A stretch of DNA of 64,000 nt from Comamonadaceae bacterium G21597-S1 (GCA_027214345.1 JAPWHR010000002.1:1-64000); one strand, 5' to 3'. Positions 25,570 through 34,895 are shown, counted from the first letter of the stretch. The notes: a model not told the origin generated them from the sequence alone. Made by a program: numbers and translations.

Positions 25570-26283
25570 TCAATCGGTATCGTCAATCGGTGCCGCGGGC
25601 TGCGCCGCCTTGCGTACACGCCGCATACGCGCCGGCTTGACGCTGCCATAACGCTGCTCGATCAACTTGAGCAGGATCTGCTTGGCCTTGAGCACGTGGG
25701 CATGCGTCAGGATGGCCGCCGCTTCTGCATCGCCATCGCTGATCGCCTCGATCATGTGCCGGTGGTCATTGATGACACCTTCGTAACGCTCCGGGCTGTA
25801 TTTGTTCTCGCGCCACAATCCGGCCAGCAACAGCCAGTGCCGGTCCAGCAACTGTTGTGCGTCCGGGTTCACTGCCATTTCGCTGATGAGCTGGTGCAGA
25901 TGCCGGTTCGCCAGCAAGGCACCGGGGTAGTCCTGGCGCTGCACGCAGGCCTCGAGGTCGAGCTCGATGGCACGCATGCGCGCCACCTGCTCCGGTGTGC
26001 GCAGGCGCGCGGCGCGACGCACCATCAGCACCTCGAGGGCATTGCGGATGTCGAAGATGTTGCCGACGAAGTCCGGATCGATGGAGCGTACCCGCGCGCC
26101 ACGATTGGGCTCCATCGTCACCAGGCCTTCGCCGCGCAACTCGCGCAGCGCTTCGCGGATCGGCATCTGGCTCACGCCATATCGCTGAGCCAGCTCGGCC
26201 GTGGTGATGCGTGTGCCGAACGCCAGTTCACCAGCCAGGATGTCGTCGCGGATACGCTGCTGGATGTCGGGAAATCGGGCCAT
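25570..26283 (-). CDS. GntR-family regulator (FadR/FCD subfamily)
   Basis: The 237-residue protein has an N-terminal winged helix (GTRITTAELAQRYGVSQMP, then IREALRELRGEGLV) and a C-terminal all-helical FCD ligand domain (about 80-220) with Asp/His metal-binding positions such as NRHLHQLISEMA and HRHMIEAI. FCD regulators commonly sense sugar acids and other carboxylates. The ATG at 26283 was chosen at the start of similarity. It is convergent with the dehydrogenase and probably regulates the DapA/Bug/dehydrogenase set. Confidence 0.9.
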   Translation of the reverse strand: MARFPDIQQRIRDDILAGELAFGTRITTAELAQRYGVSQMPIREALRELRGEGLVTMEPNRGARVRSIDPDFVGNIFDIRNALEVLMVRRAARLRTPEQVARMRAIELDLEACVQRQDYPGALLANRHLHQLISEMAVNPDAQQLLDRHWLLLAGLWRENKYSPERYEGVINDHRHMIEAISDGDAEAAAILTHAHVLKAKQILLKLIEQRYGSVKPARMRRVRKAAQPAAPIDDTD

Positions 26284-26380
26284 GGACAGATCGATCGATG
26301 ATGAATCGTCCCATTGTGCCGCAAGGCGTGCTCGCGTCCGCACCCGATCGCACGGGTGGCGTCCGGCCAGCGCCAGCGTG

Positions 26381-26785
26381 TCAGGCCGGCGTGAACATTG
26401 CCACCATCGTGCCGTCCTCGGCCGGTTTGGGCACCAGTCGCACGCGATCGCCGATCCGGATTGCGTCGAAGTCGCAGTCGACGATATTGGTCAGCATCGT
26501 GACGCCCTCATCGAGCCGCACATAGGCGATCACGTACGGCACCGGGCCGACACGTCGGCAGACGCTGAAGCTGTAGATGGCGCCCTGTCCCTGCGCGGCG
26601 CGCCAGTCGGACGCATCGCCCAGGCAGAACGGACAGACCGGGCGCGGGTAGCAGTGCGGCTTGCCGCAGGACCGGCAATGGCGCAGCATCAGGCGGCCTT
26701 CGGCCAGCGCGCCCCAGTATGGCGCATTGTCAGGGTATTGCGTGGGCGCCGGGATCGTACGCGGCGCGGTGGTGGTCGTGCTCAT
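26381..26785 (-). CDS. DUF35 zinc-ribbon/OB-fold acyl-CoA-associated protein
   Basis: This 134-residue protein has four cysteines in a rubredoxin-like zinc ribbon (CRSCGKPHCYPRPVCPFC, about 37-54) and an OB-fold (GAIYSFSVCRRVGPVPYVIA, then RIGDRVRLVP). DUF35 proteins bind acyl-CoA and pair with thiolase-fold enzymes; in steroid side-chain cleavage the pair forms a retro-aldolase. Here it lies 64 bases after a thiolase-like gene on the same strand, so the two very likely form one complex. Confidence 0.9.
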   Translation of the reverse strand: MSTTTTAPRTIPAPTQYPDNAPYWGALAEGRLMLRHCRSCGKPHCYPRPVCPFCLGDASDWRAAQGQGAIYSFSVCRRVGPVPYVIAYVRLDEGVTMLTNIVDCDFDAIRIGDRVRLVPKPAEDGTMVAMFTPA

Positions 26786-26849
26786 GGATGTCCCTTCTTG
26801 CTGCTTGCCGTGGCGGTGCGACGACGGGAGACCGCTGCCGCGTCCGTGG

Positions 26850-28016
26850 TCACGCCCGCTCCAGAATCAGCGTCGCACTGCCATGGCGCGAACCCAGCAT
26901 GCCGCCGGTTCCGTGCGCCAGCGCCAGCGTGCAGTCCGGCACCTGCACGGCGGGGTGGGCCTCGCCGCGCAGCTGGCGTACCGCCTCGATGACCTTGGTG
27001 ATGCCGCCGCGGTTCGAGGGATGGTTGTTGCACAGGCCACCGCCGTCGGTGTTGAATGGCAAGCTGCCGACACCGGAGATCAGGTTGCCGTCCTGCACGA
27101 AACGCCCACCCTCGCCTTTCCTGCAAAAACCCAGGTCCTCGAGCTGCATCAACACGGTGATCGTGAAGCTGTCGTAGATCGACGCGTAGCGGATGTCGGC
27201 CGGTGTCACTCCGGCTTCAGCAAAAGCCGCCGGGCCGGACCAGGCCGCTGCGGAATATGACAGGTCGACCTGCCCGCCCGCCTGGCCCTTGATCGCCTCG
27301 CCGGCACCGAGCAGGAAGACAAGCGGGCGTTGCAGGCGGCGGGCGATCTCGGGCCGGGCCACCACCAGCGCACCGCCGCCGTCGCTGACCACGCAGCAGT
27401 CGAGCCGGTGCAACGGATCGGCAATCATCGGCGAGGCCAGCACGTCTTCCACCGTGACCACGTCACGCAACATGGCGTGCGGATTGTGTTGCGCATGGTG
27501 CGAGGCGGCCACCTTGACCCAGGCCAGTTGCTCTGCCGTCGTGCCCCAGTCGTACATGTGGCGCATCGCCACCATCGCATACATGTTGACGGTCACCGGG
27601 CCGAACGGCGCCTCGAACGGCGCGTCCGGCACGTTGGGCCCCAGGTTGCGCGGTTGGGTCCCGCTGGAGGCCTCGGAGCGCGGGCGCCCGGCCAGCGTGA
27701 TCAACGCCACATTGCACTTGCCCGCCGCAATCGCCTGCGCCGCATGGGCCACGTGGATCAGGTAGGACGAACCGCCGGACTCGGTGGTGTCGACATGGCG
27801 CACCTTCAGCCCGAGGTAGTCGACCATGTTGAGCGCGCCCAGCCCCGGCGCATCGCCGGCGCAGAAATACCCATCGACATCCTGCAACGACAAGCCGGCA
27901 TCGTCCAGCGCGCCACGCGCGCATTCGGCGTGCAATTGCGCCACGGTCTTGTCGGGCGCCTTGCGGGTGGGATGCTCGAAGGCACCGACGATGCAGGCTT
28001 TTCGGGAGATGGTCAT
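26850..28016 (-). CDS. Thiolase-fold protein without the thiolase cysteine (Ltp2/SCP-x-like)
   Basis: This 388-residue protein has the SCP-x/thiolase layout: KACIVGAFEHPTRKAPDKTV (N-terminal), GYFCAGDAPGLGALNMVDYL, the IYDSFTITVLMQLEDLGF segment typical of lipid-transfer-protein aldolases, and NTDGGGLCNNHPSNRGG near the C-terminus. Where thiolases carry the nucleophilic Cys (CATG/CSSG before a GSSA helix), this one has Glu79 in TTESGGSSY. That loss fits Ltp2-type retro-aldolases, which cleave a beta-hydroxyacyl-CoA, rather than a true thiolase. The DUF35 partner is next in the operon. The ATG at 28016 has only a weak RBS. Confidence 0.82.
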   Translation of the reverse strand: MTISRKACIVGAFEHPTRKAPDKTVAQLHAECARGALDDAGLSLQDVDGYFCAGDAPGLGALNMVDYLGLKVRHVDTTESGGSSYLIHVAHAAQAIAAGKCNVALITLAGRPRSEASSGTQPRNLGPNVPDAPFEAPFGPVTVNMYAMVAMRHMYDWGTTAEQLAWVKVAASHHAQHNPHAMLRDVVTVEDVLASPMIADPLHRLDCCVVSDGGGALVVARPEIARRLQRPLVFLLGAGEAIKGQAGGQVDLSYSAAAWSGPAAFAEAGVTPADIRYASIYDSFTITVLMQLEDLGFCRKGEGGRFVQDGNLISGVGSLPFNTDGGGLCNNHPSNRGGITKVIEAVRQLRGEAHPAVQVPDCTLALAHGTGGMLGSRHGSATLILERA

Positions 28017-28171
28017 GGGCGGGGTGCGGATGCGGTCCAGAAGCGTGGTCGATCGGGCGATCATGGCCCGTGACCGATCGCATCGGCGTCCCGTGCGTGA
28101 CAAACGGTGGGCCTCGCAGGCGGGCTCGGGCACGGCACAATCGGGCGACCCCCATTACCCGCACCCGACCC

Positions 28172-29803
28172 ATGCCTGTCCTCGCCACCCGGATACAGCC
28201 GCAATCGGAAGAATACGCCCGCAACCGGACGCACATGGAGCGGTTGCTGGCCGAGGCGCGCGGCCTGGTCGAGCGCACGCGCGAGCGTTCGGCCTCGGCC
28301 CGGCCGCTGTTCGACAAGCGCGGCCAGTTGCTTCCGCGCGAACGCATCGCGCTGCTGCTCGACGCGGGCAGCGCCTGGCTGGAACTGTCGCCCCTGGCCG
28401 GTTTCGGCATGGACCATCCCGACCCGGCGAAATGTATTGCGGGCGCAGGTGTCATCACCGGCATCGGCAGCGTGGCCGGCACCCGCTGCATGGTGGTGGC
28501 GTCGGACTCCGGCATCGAGGCCGGATCGATCCGCGCCATGGGCCTGGAGAAGATGCTGCGCGCGCAGCAGATCGCGCTGGACAACAAGCTGCCGTTCGTG
28601 CACCTGGTCGAGAGTGCCGGCGCCAACCTGCTGCGTTACAAGGTCGAGGGTTTCGTGCATGGCGGCACGATCTTCCGCAACCTGGCGCGCCTGTCGGCCG
28701 CCGGCGTGCCGGTGATCACCGTCGTGCATGGCTCGTCGACCGCCGGCGGCGCCTACATGCCCGGCCTGTCGGACTACGTGGTCCTGGTGCGCGGGCGCGC
28801 CCGCGCCTTCCTGGCCGGCCCGCCGCTGCTCAAGGCGGCCACTGGCGAGATCGCCACCGAGGAGGAACTCGGCGGCGCCGAAATGCATGCCAGCGTGTCG
28901 GGACTGGGCGAATACATGGCCGAGGACGATGCCGACGGCGTGCGCCTGGCGCGCGACATCGTGCAGCGCCTGCATTGGCAGCGGCACCGGGCCGGTGGTC
29001 CCCCCGCCCGCGGCGCTGCCGCCGCGCCGCCGCGCCACGATGCGCAGGAACTGCTCGGCATCCTGTCGGCCGACGGGCGCAAGCCGGCCGACATGCACGA
29101 GGTCATCGCACGTATCGTCGACGACTCGGATTTCCTCGCATTCAAGGCCTTGTACGGCCCGGCCACGATCACCGGCCATGCCAGCATCGAAGGCCATCCG
29201 GTGGGCATCATCAGCAACAACGGCCCGCTGGATCCGGATGGCGCCAACAAGGCAACCCACTTCATCCAGGCCTGCTGCCAGAGCGGCACCGCGCTGGTCT
29301 ACCTGCAGAACACCACCGGCTACATGGTGGGCAAGGACTTCGAACGTGGCGGCATGATCAAGCACGGGGCCAAGATGATCCAGGCCGTGGCCAACGCCAG
29401 CGTACCGCAACTGACCGTCATGTGTGGCGCCTCGTTCGGCGCCGGCAACTACGGCATGTGCGGGCGCGGCTACGATCCGCGTTTCCTGTTCTCGTGGCCC
29501 AATGCACGCACCGCGGTCATGGGCGGCGAACAGGCCGCCACGACGATGCGCATCGTGGCCGAGGCCGGCGCCCGGCGCAAGGGCGTGGCGCTCGACACGA
29601 ACGCGCTCGATACCCAGGAGAAAGCCATCATCGACACCTTCGAGCGCCAGCAAAGCGCGATCGCCACTTCCAGCCGCATGCTCGACGACGGCATCATCGA
29701 TCCGCGCGACACCCGCGCCGTGCTGGCCTTGTGCCTGGAACTGTGCGCGGACGCGGCGCGACGCAGCCTGCGGCCGATGCAGTTCGGCGTGGCAAGGCCA
29801 TGA
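28172..29803 (+). CDS. Acyl-CoA carboxylase, carboxyltransferase (beta) subunit
   Basis: A 543-residue subunit with the two crotonase-like halves of MccB/AtuC/PccB-type enzymes: GAGVITGIGSVAGTRCMVVAS, ESAGANLLRYKVEGFVHGG, GSSTAGGAYMPGLSDYVV and, in the C-terminal half, NNGPLDPDGANKATHFIQAC and CGASFGAGNYGMCGRGYDPR. It transfers carboxyl from biotin to an acyl-CoA. Methylcrotonyl-CoA and geranyl-CoA carboxylases are the closest in style; the Pro/Ala-rich insert at about 280-300 is unusual. The stop overlaps an in-frame ATG (ATGA, 29800) of the next gene, so translation is coupled or close. Confidence 0.9.
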   Translation: MPVLATRIQPQSEEYARNRTHMERLLAEARGLVERTRERSASARPLFDKRGQLLPRERIALLLDAGSAWLELSPLAGFGMDHPDPAKCIAGAGVITGIGSVAGTRCMVVASDSGIEAGSIRAMGLEKMLRAQQIALDNKLPFVHLVESAGANLLRYKVEGFVHGGTIFRNLARLSAAGVPVITVVHGSSTAGGAYMPGLSDYVVLVRGRARAFLAGPPLLKAATGEIATEEELGGAEMHASVSGLGEYMAEDDADGVRLARDIVQRLHWQRHRAGGPPARGAAAAPPRHDAQELLGILSADGRKPADMHEVIARIVDDSDFLAFKALYGPATITGHASIEGHPVGIISNNGPLDPDGANKATHFIQACCQSGTALVYLQNTTGYMVGKDFERGGMIKHGAKMIQAVANASVPQLTVMCGASFGAGNYGMCGRGYDPRFLFSWPNARTAVMGGEQAATTMRIVAEAGARRKGVALDTNALDTQEKAIIDTFERQQSAIATSSRMLDDGIIDPRDTRAVLALCLELCADAARRSLRPMQFGVARP

Positions 29804-29841
29804 GCGCCGGTGCCCGGAACACACCACGGAGCACTTCCACG

Positions 29842-31845
29842 ATGACCCGTTTCACTTCGCTGCTGATCGCCAACCGCGGCGAAATCGCCGTGCGAATCCT
29901 GCACACCGCGCGTCGCATGGGCCTGCGCGTCGTCGCCGTGTACTCCGACGCCGATGCCGATACCCTGCATGTCCGCCTGGCCGACCAGGCTGTGCGGCTG
30001 GGCGCGGCACCCGCCCGCGAGTCCTACCTGAACATCGCCGCCATCATCGACGCGGCTCGTGCCAGCGGCGCCCAGGCCATCCATCCCGGCTACGGCTTCC
30101 TGGCCGAAAACGCCGACTTCGCCCAGGCGGTCACGGATGCCGGCCTGACCTGGGTCGGCCCACCCGCTGCGGCGATCCGCGCCATGGGCGACAAGGCTCG
30201 CGCCAAGCGCCTGATGCTGGCCGCCGGCGTACCCTGCGTGCCGGGTTACGACGGAGCCGACCAGGACGCGGCCACGCTGCGCGCGCAGGCCGATGCCCTC
30301 GGATATCCGCTGATGATCAAGGCCACCGCCGGTGGTGGCGGGCGCGGCATGCGCCTGGTCGAGGGCGCCGACGCCTTCGACGCCGCGCTGGCCAATGCCC
30401 GCTCGGAGGCCGCGTCCGCATTCGGATCGGACCACGTATTGCTCGAGCGCGCCATCGCCGAGCCGCGCCATGTCGAGATCCAGGTGTTTGCGGACGCGCA
30501 CGGACACGTGGTGCACCTGGGCGAACGCGACTGCTCGGTGCAGCGTCGTCACCAGAAACTGGTCGAAGAAGCGCCGTCACCCGCGCTGCAGGGCAGCAGC
30601 GGCGCCCGTCTGCGCGCTCAGATGGGTGCCATGGCGGTGGCGGCGGCACGCGCCATCGACTACCGCGGCGCCGGCACCATCGAATGCCTGCTCGACGGCC
30701 AGGGCCGGTTCTATTTCATGGAGATGAATACCCGGCTGCAGGTCGAGCATCCGGTGACCGAGGCCTTGACCGGCTACGACCTGGTCGAGTGGCAGTTGCG
30801 CGTGGCACGCGGCGAACCGCTGCCGCAAACCGACCAGGACACCATCGTGCGACGCTTCGAGTCCGGCGGCCATGCGATCGAGGTGCGGTTGTGCGCCGAG
30901 GACCCGGCCCACGATTTCCTGCCGCAAAGCGGGCCCGTGCTGGCCTGGCAACCGGGCGGCGGCGTGCGTGTCGACCATGCGCTGCAGGCAGGCCAGGCCA
31001 TTTCGCCGCACTACGACTCGATGGTGGCCAAGTTCATCGCGCATGCATCCGACCGTGAAGCGGCATGCCAGGCATTGCAGCGTGCACTGGGTGATGCGGT
31101 CATGCTGGGCGTGCCGACCAACCAGGCCTGGCTGGTGGCCTGCCTGCGCCATCCGGTATTCCGCTGCGGGCAGGCGACGACGGGATTTGTCCAGGCCCAC
31201 GCCCAGGACCTGCGCGACGACATGCCGGCCATGCCCACCGCGGTCGCGGCGCTGGCACTGTATGCGGCACGCGCATTGCGCGATGGCCATGACCCGATGC
31301 AGGTGCGGCTGCCGCTGGACTGGCCGGTACCGATGCGGCTGAGCATCGACGGCGCATCACGGCAACTGCGCGTGTTGGCGCTCGGCAGCAACCGGTACCG
31401 GATCGACGACGAGAACGGCAGCACCGGGATGGCCATCCTGGCCTGCGACCACGCCGGCCTGAAACTGTCGTCGGAGCACGGCGTCGTCCGGCTCGCATGG
31501 GCCTGGGACGACACGACACTGCGGGTCAGCCAGGACGGACGGCAATGCCGCCTGACGGACCACAGCCTGCAGGCGGCCCACCGCGCGGACGCCGCGCACG
31601 ACGGCGCGATCCGCGCCCCGATGGCCGGTCGCATCGCCGCATTGCATGTCGCGGTCGGTGACACGGTGCACCAGGGACAGGCGCTGCTGGTGCTCGAGGC
31701 GATGAAGATGGAACATCCGTCGCTGGCGCCGATGGACGCCACCGTGACGGGCGTCCATGTCCGGGCGGGTGCACAGGTGCAGGCCGGCACATTGATGGTG
31801 GAGTTGTCGTCGCCCGCCGCCGCGGGGAAGGCCCCTGCCCTCTGA
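29842..31845 (+). CDS. Acyl-CoA carboxylase, biotin carboxylase/biotin carrier (alpha) subunit
   Basis: The 667-residue protein opens MTRFTSLLIANRGEIAVRIL and has an ATP-grasp domain (KATAGGGGRGMRLV, then MNTRLQVEHPVTE) followed by the central linker domain and a C-terminal biotinyl domain with LEAMKMEHP; the biotinylated Lys is in MKM. Size and order match MccA/AtuF-type alpha subunits. The start at 29842 was preferred; an ATG at 29800 overlapping the upstream stop would add 14 residues. Together with the preceding beta subunit it forms a complete carboxylase of the 3-methylcrotonyl/geranyl-CoA type, used for leucine or acyclic-terpene breakdown. Confidence 0.92.
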   Translation: MTRFTSLLIANRGEIAVRILHTARRMGLRVVAVYSDADADTLHVRLADQAVRLGAAPARESYLNIAAIIDAARASGAQAIHPGYGFLAENADFAQAVTDAGLTWVGPPAAAIRAMGDKARAKRLMLAAGVPCVPGYDGADQDAATLRAQADALGYPLMIKATAGGGGRGMRLVEGADAFDAALANARSEAASAFGSDHVLLERAIAEPRHVEIQVFADAHGHVVHLGERDCSVQRRHQKLVEEAPSPALQGSSGARLRAQMGAMAVAAARAIDYRGAGTIECLLDGQGRFYFMEMNTRLQVEHPVTEALTGYDLVEWQLRVARGEPLPQTDQDTIVRRFESGGHAIEVRLCAEDPAHDFLPQSGPVLAWQPGGGVRVDHALQAGQAISPHYDSMVAKFIAHASDREAACQALQRALGDAVMLGVPTNQAWLVACLRHPVFRCGQATTGFVQAHAQDLRDDMPAMPTAVAALALYAARALRDGHDPMQVRLPLDWPVPMRLSIDGASRQLRVLALGSNRYRIDDENGSTGMAILACDHAGLKLSSEHGVVRLAWAWDDTTLRVSQDGRQCRLTDHSLQAAHRADAAHDGAIRAPMAGRIAALHVAVGDTVHQGQALLVLEAMKMEHPSLAPMDATVTGVHVRAGAQVQAGTLMVELSSPAAAGKAPAL

Positions 31846-31942
31846 CGACCCGGCCGCGAAGCGGGCGGCACGGCGGCCTCTGCCAGAATGGGAGTCCGGC
31901 GTCGTACCGGGCGACGCTCCATCGTTTGCAGGAACACCGCAC

Positions 31943-33838
31943 ATGGCCACTGCCGATCCGTCCAGCACCACCGCGGCGGGACTGCCCGCCGGCATCCGCG
32001 CGCGCCTGCGTGCCTACGTTCCGTTCCAGCAGATGCGGCCGGAGCATCTCGACGGATTCGTCGACAAGGCCGCAGCCCAGCGGCACCCGGCCGGCACCGT
32101 CATCCTGTCGCCGGCACACGGCGTGGTGTCGCACCTGCTGGTGCTGCTCGAAGGCCATGTGACCGGCCTGGGCGCCGACCAGGACGGCGGGACGCGTTTT
32201 TCCTTCGAGCCGGGTGACCTGTTTCCGGTGGGCGCCGTCATGGAGTCCCGTGCGGTCAGCTCCACCTACACGGCGCATGACGACGTCGTGTGCCTGCATC
32301 TGCCGGCCGCAGAGGTCCAGGCCCTGTGCGCGGCGAGCACGGTCTTCGCCGCATTCATGCACGACCGGGTCCACCAGCAGCTCGCCCTCTCGCGCAAGGC
32401 GATGCAGGCCAGTTACGCGACCCAGGCGCTGGCCGAACAGTCGCTGGAAACCCCGCTCGGCCAGTTGACGCTCAAGCCGCCGGTCGGCGTATTGCCCAAG
32501 ACGCCGCTGGCGCAGGCGCTGCAGACCATGCATGACGACGAGATCGGCTCCATGCTGGTGGTCGACCCGGCCGGGGCCGCGCTCGGCATCCTGACCCGCC
32601 ACGACATCCTCGATCGGGTCGTGCTGGCGCGCACGCCGCTGGAGTCGCCGATCGGCACCGTGATGACGGCGCCCATCCACACCTTGACGACGCAAAATAC
32701 GGCCCAGGACGCCGCCCTGCTGATGTCGCGCCATGGCATCCGCCACGTGCCGGTCACGCAGGACGGCAAGGTCGTGGGCGTGGTCTCGGAACGCGACCTG
32801 TTCGCGATGCAGCGCATGTCCATCCGCCATGTCAGCGCGGCCATCCGGGGCGCGCGGGACGAGGCGGCGCTGGTGCAGTCGGCGCAGAAGATCCGCAGCT
32901 TCGCACGCCACCTGATCGGCCAGGGCGTGGCCGCGCGGCAACTCACGCAGCTCATCAGCCACCTCAACGACCTGCTCACCGAACGGCTGGTCGAGATGCA
33001 GGCCCGGCAGCACGGCGTCGACATGCGGCAGGCCTGCTGGCTGGCGTTCGGCTCCGAGGGCCGGTCCGAACAGACCATCTCCACCGACCAGGACAACGGA
33101 CTGGTGTTCCTCAGCGAACAACCCGAGCTGGACCGGCCGCGCTGGCTGGCGTTCGGGCGCAGCGTCAACGAGGCGCTGGACCGCTGCGGTTATCCGCTGT
33201 GCAAGGGCAACATCATGGCCAGCAACCCGCAATGCTGCCTGACGCCGCAGGAGTGGGCCCGCCGCTTCGACGACTGGATGGAATTCGGCTCGCCGCAGGA
33301 CCTGCTCAACGCCAACATCTATTTCGACCTGCGACCCCTGGTAGGCCGCGCCGACCTGGCCGAGGCGCTGCGCGACGGCATCACGCGCCAGGCCGCCGCC
33401 CTGCCCCGTTTTGCCAAGCAGATGGCCGACAACGCGCGCCGGCACCGGGTACCGCTGAACTGGCGCGGCGCCATCGACACCCAGTCGGTCGACGGCCGGG
33501 AAATGGTCGACCTCAAGCACCATGGCACGGCGGTGTTCGTCGACGTGGCTCGGCTCTATGCGCTGGCGCTGGGCGTGACGGCGATCGGCACGCGCGAACG
33601 TTTCGAGGCCATCGGCCCGCGACTGCGCATGTCGGCACCGGACAGCGAAGCCTGGATCGCCGCATTCGAATTCCTGCAGATGCTGCGCCTGCAGGTGCAG
33701 ATGGGCGACACCCCGCTGGAGACCGCCAACCAGGTCGAACTGGAGTCGCTCAACCACATCGACCGGCACATGCTCAAGGAGAGTTTCCGCGTCGCCCGGC
33801 GGCTGCTGGCCAAGCTCGAGCGGGACTATCCGTCTTGA
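31943..33838 (+). CDS. cNMP-binding / CBS pair / DUF294 nucleotidyltransferase-like protein
   Basis: A 631-residue multidomain protein: cyclic-nucleotide-binding domain (about 25-155), two CBS motifs (about 172-295), then a DUF294 nucleotidyltransferase-like domain with GSEGRSEQT (370-378) and the metal triad motif DQD (382-384), and a C-terminal helical DUF294_C region (about 480-620). The nucleotidyltransferase part belongs to the GlnD/pol-beta superfamily. The enzyme would transfer a nucleotide to an unknown target under control of cNMP and adenylate (CBS) ligands. It is followed 61 bases later by a patatin and then a CBS protein on the same strand. Confidence 0.85.
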   Translation: MATADPSSTTAAGLPAGIRARLRAYVPFQQMRPEHLDGFVDKAAAQRHPAGTVILSPAHGVVSHLLVLLEGHVTGLGADQDGGTRFSFEPGDLFPVGAVMESRAVSSTYTAHDDVVCLHLPAAEVQALCAASTVFAAFMHDRVHQQLALSRKAMQASYATQALAEQSLETPLGQLTLKPPVGVLPKTPLAQALQTMHDDEIGSMLVVDPAGAALGILTRHDILDRVVLARTPLESPIGTVMTAPIHTLTTQNTAQDAALLMSRHGIRHVPVTQDGKVVGVVSERDLFAMQRMSIRHVSAAIRGARDEAALVQSAQKIRSFARHLIGQGVAARQLTQLISHLNDLLTERLVEMQARQHGVDMRQACWLAFGSEGRSEQTISTDQDNGLVFLSEQPELDRPRWLAFGRSVNEALDRCGYPLCKGNIMASNPQCCLTPQEWARRFDDWMEFGSPQDLLNANIYFDLRPLVGRADLAEALRDGITRQAAALPRFAKQMADNARRHRVPLNWRGAIDTQSVDGREMVDLKHHGTAVFVDVARLYALALGVTAIGTRERFEAIGPRLRMSAPDSEAWIAAFEFLQMLRLQVQMGDTPLETANQVELESLNHIDRHMLKESFRVARRLLAKLERDYPS

Positions 33839-33899
33839 CCCCACCGGGTGCTTGACGCAGGTCAAGGCCTGCGCGCGCCATCTGCGCCAGAGTGTGTGC

Positions 33900-34856
33900 A
33901 TGGCGACCCCGAGCCGACACGACGAATTCCGCATCCTGGCGCTGTCCGGCGGCGGCTACCTCGGCCTGTACACGGCCGTCGTGCTGGCCCAGCTCGAACA
34001 GCAACTGGGCGAACCCCTGGGCCGGCGCTTCGACCTGGTTGCCGGCACCTCGGTCGGCGGCCTGCTGGCGATGGCGCTGGCATTCGAGGTGCCGATGGCG
34101 GCGATCGTGGAGCTGTTCCGTGCCCGCGGCGAAGAAGTGTTCTCGGCCCGCCGCCTGCCGTCGGGCGCGATGACGCGGTTGATCGACCTGACACGTTCGG
34201 TGATGGGCCCGAAATACAGCGGTTCGGCGCTGCGCTCCGAGTTGCGCACCTTGTTCGGCGAGCGCACGCTGGGGCAGGCCTTGCATGCCGTAGTGATACC
34301 GGCCGTCGACGTGAGCCGCAGCCAGACCAAGGTGTTCAAGACGCCGCATGTCGCGGCATCCCAGGGCGACGAAGACTGCAAGGCGGTCGACGTGGCGATG
34401 GCCACCAGTGCGGCGCCCGCGTATTTTCCGTCGGTGCCGATCGCCGGGCGGCTGTATGCCGATGGCGGCCTGTTTGCCGTTGCCCCCGACCAGGTCGCCA
34501 TGCACGAAGCCGAACATTTCATGGGCGTGGAGCCGGCCCAGACACGCATGGTGTCGATCGGCACGGCCACCGCGGGTTACCAGCCCGCCGAGGAACTGGA
34601 CCCGGACGCCGGCGCCGTGGGCTGGCTGACCGATGGCCGGCTGATCCTGACGCTGATCTCGGTGCAGCAACAACATGTGCAGGCCATCATGGAAGACCGC
34701 CTGGGTGATCGTTACCTGCGCCTGGATGCCCGCTGGCCCGCTACAGCCGGACTGGGCATCGACGTGGCCACGCCGGCGGCCACGACCACGCTCGAACGCC
34801 TGGCACGGGAGACGATGGCATCCATCGAGCCCCGCACGCTCAAGCGCTTTTTCTGA
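33900..34856 (+). CDS. Patatin-like phospholipase (CapV-like)
   Basis: A 318-residue lipid hydrolase. The oxyanion loop is SGGGYLG (16-22), nucleophile Ser51 in GTSVGG (49-54) and the catalytic Asp188 in DGG (188-190). FDLVAGTSVGGLLAMALAFE, KVFKTPHVA and DVAMATSAAPAYFPSVPI resemble the CapV/patatin effectors of cyclic-nucleotide defence systems, as recalled. The ATG at 33900 is preferred over 33852. It sits between a nucleotidyltransferase-like protein and a CBS protein, so activation by a nucleotide signal is conceivable. No cyclic-oligonucleotide cyclase is present. Confidence 0.85.
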   Translation: MATPSRHDEFRILALSGGGYLGLYTAVVLAQLEQQLGEPLGRRFDLVAGTSVGGLLAMALAFEVPMAAIVELFRARGEEVFSARRLPSGAMTRLIDLTRSVMGPKYSGSALRSELRTLFGERTLGQALHAVVIPAVDVSRSQTKVFKTPHVAASQGDEDCKAVDVAMATSAAPAYFPSVPIAGRLYADGGLFAVAPDQVAMHEAEHFMGVEPAQTRMVSIGTATAGYQPAEELDPDAGAVGWLTDGRLILTLISVQQQHVQAIMEDRLGDRYLRLDARWPATAGLGIDVATPAATTTLERLARETMASIEPRTLKRFF

Positions 34857-34895
34857 CCATGGCCGCATCGGCCCCGAGATACCAAGGAGACTGCC

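Noticed and set aside
33900-34856. Calling the patatin a CBASS effector outright
   Set aside because: No CD-NTase, Cap2/Cap3 or HORMA/TRIP13 gene is adjacent, and DUF294 proteins are a different branch of the nucleotidyltransferase superfamily; kept only as a hypothesis.
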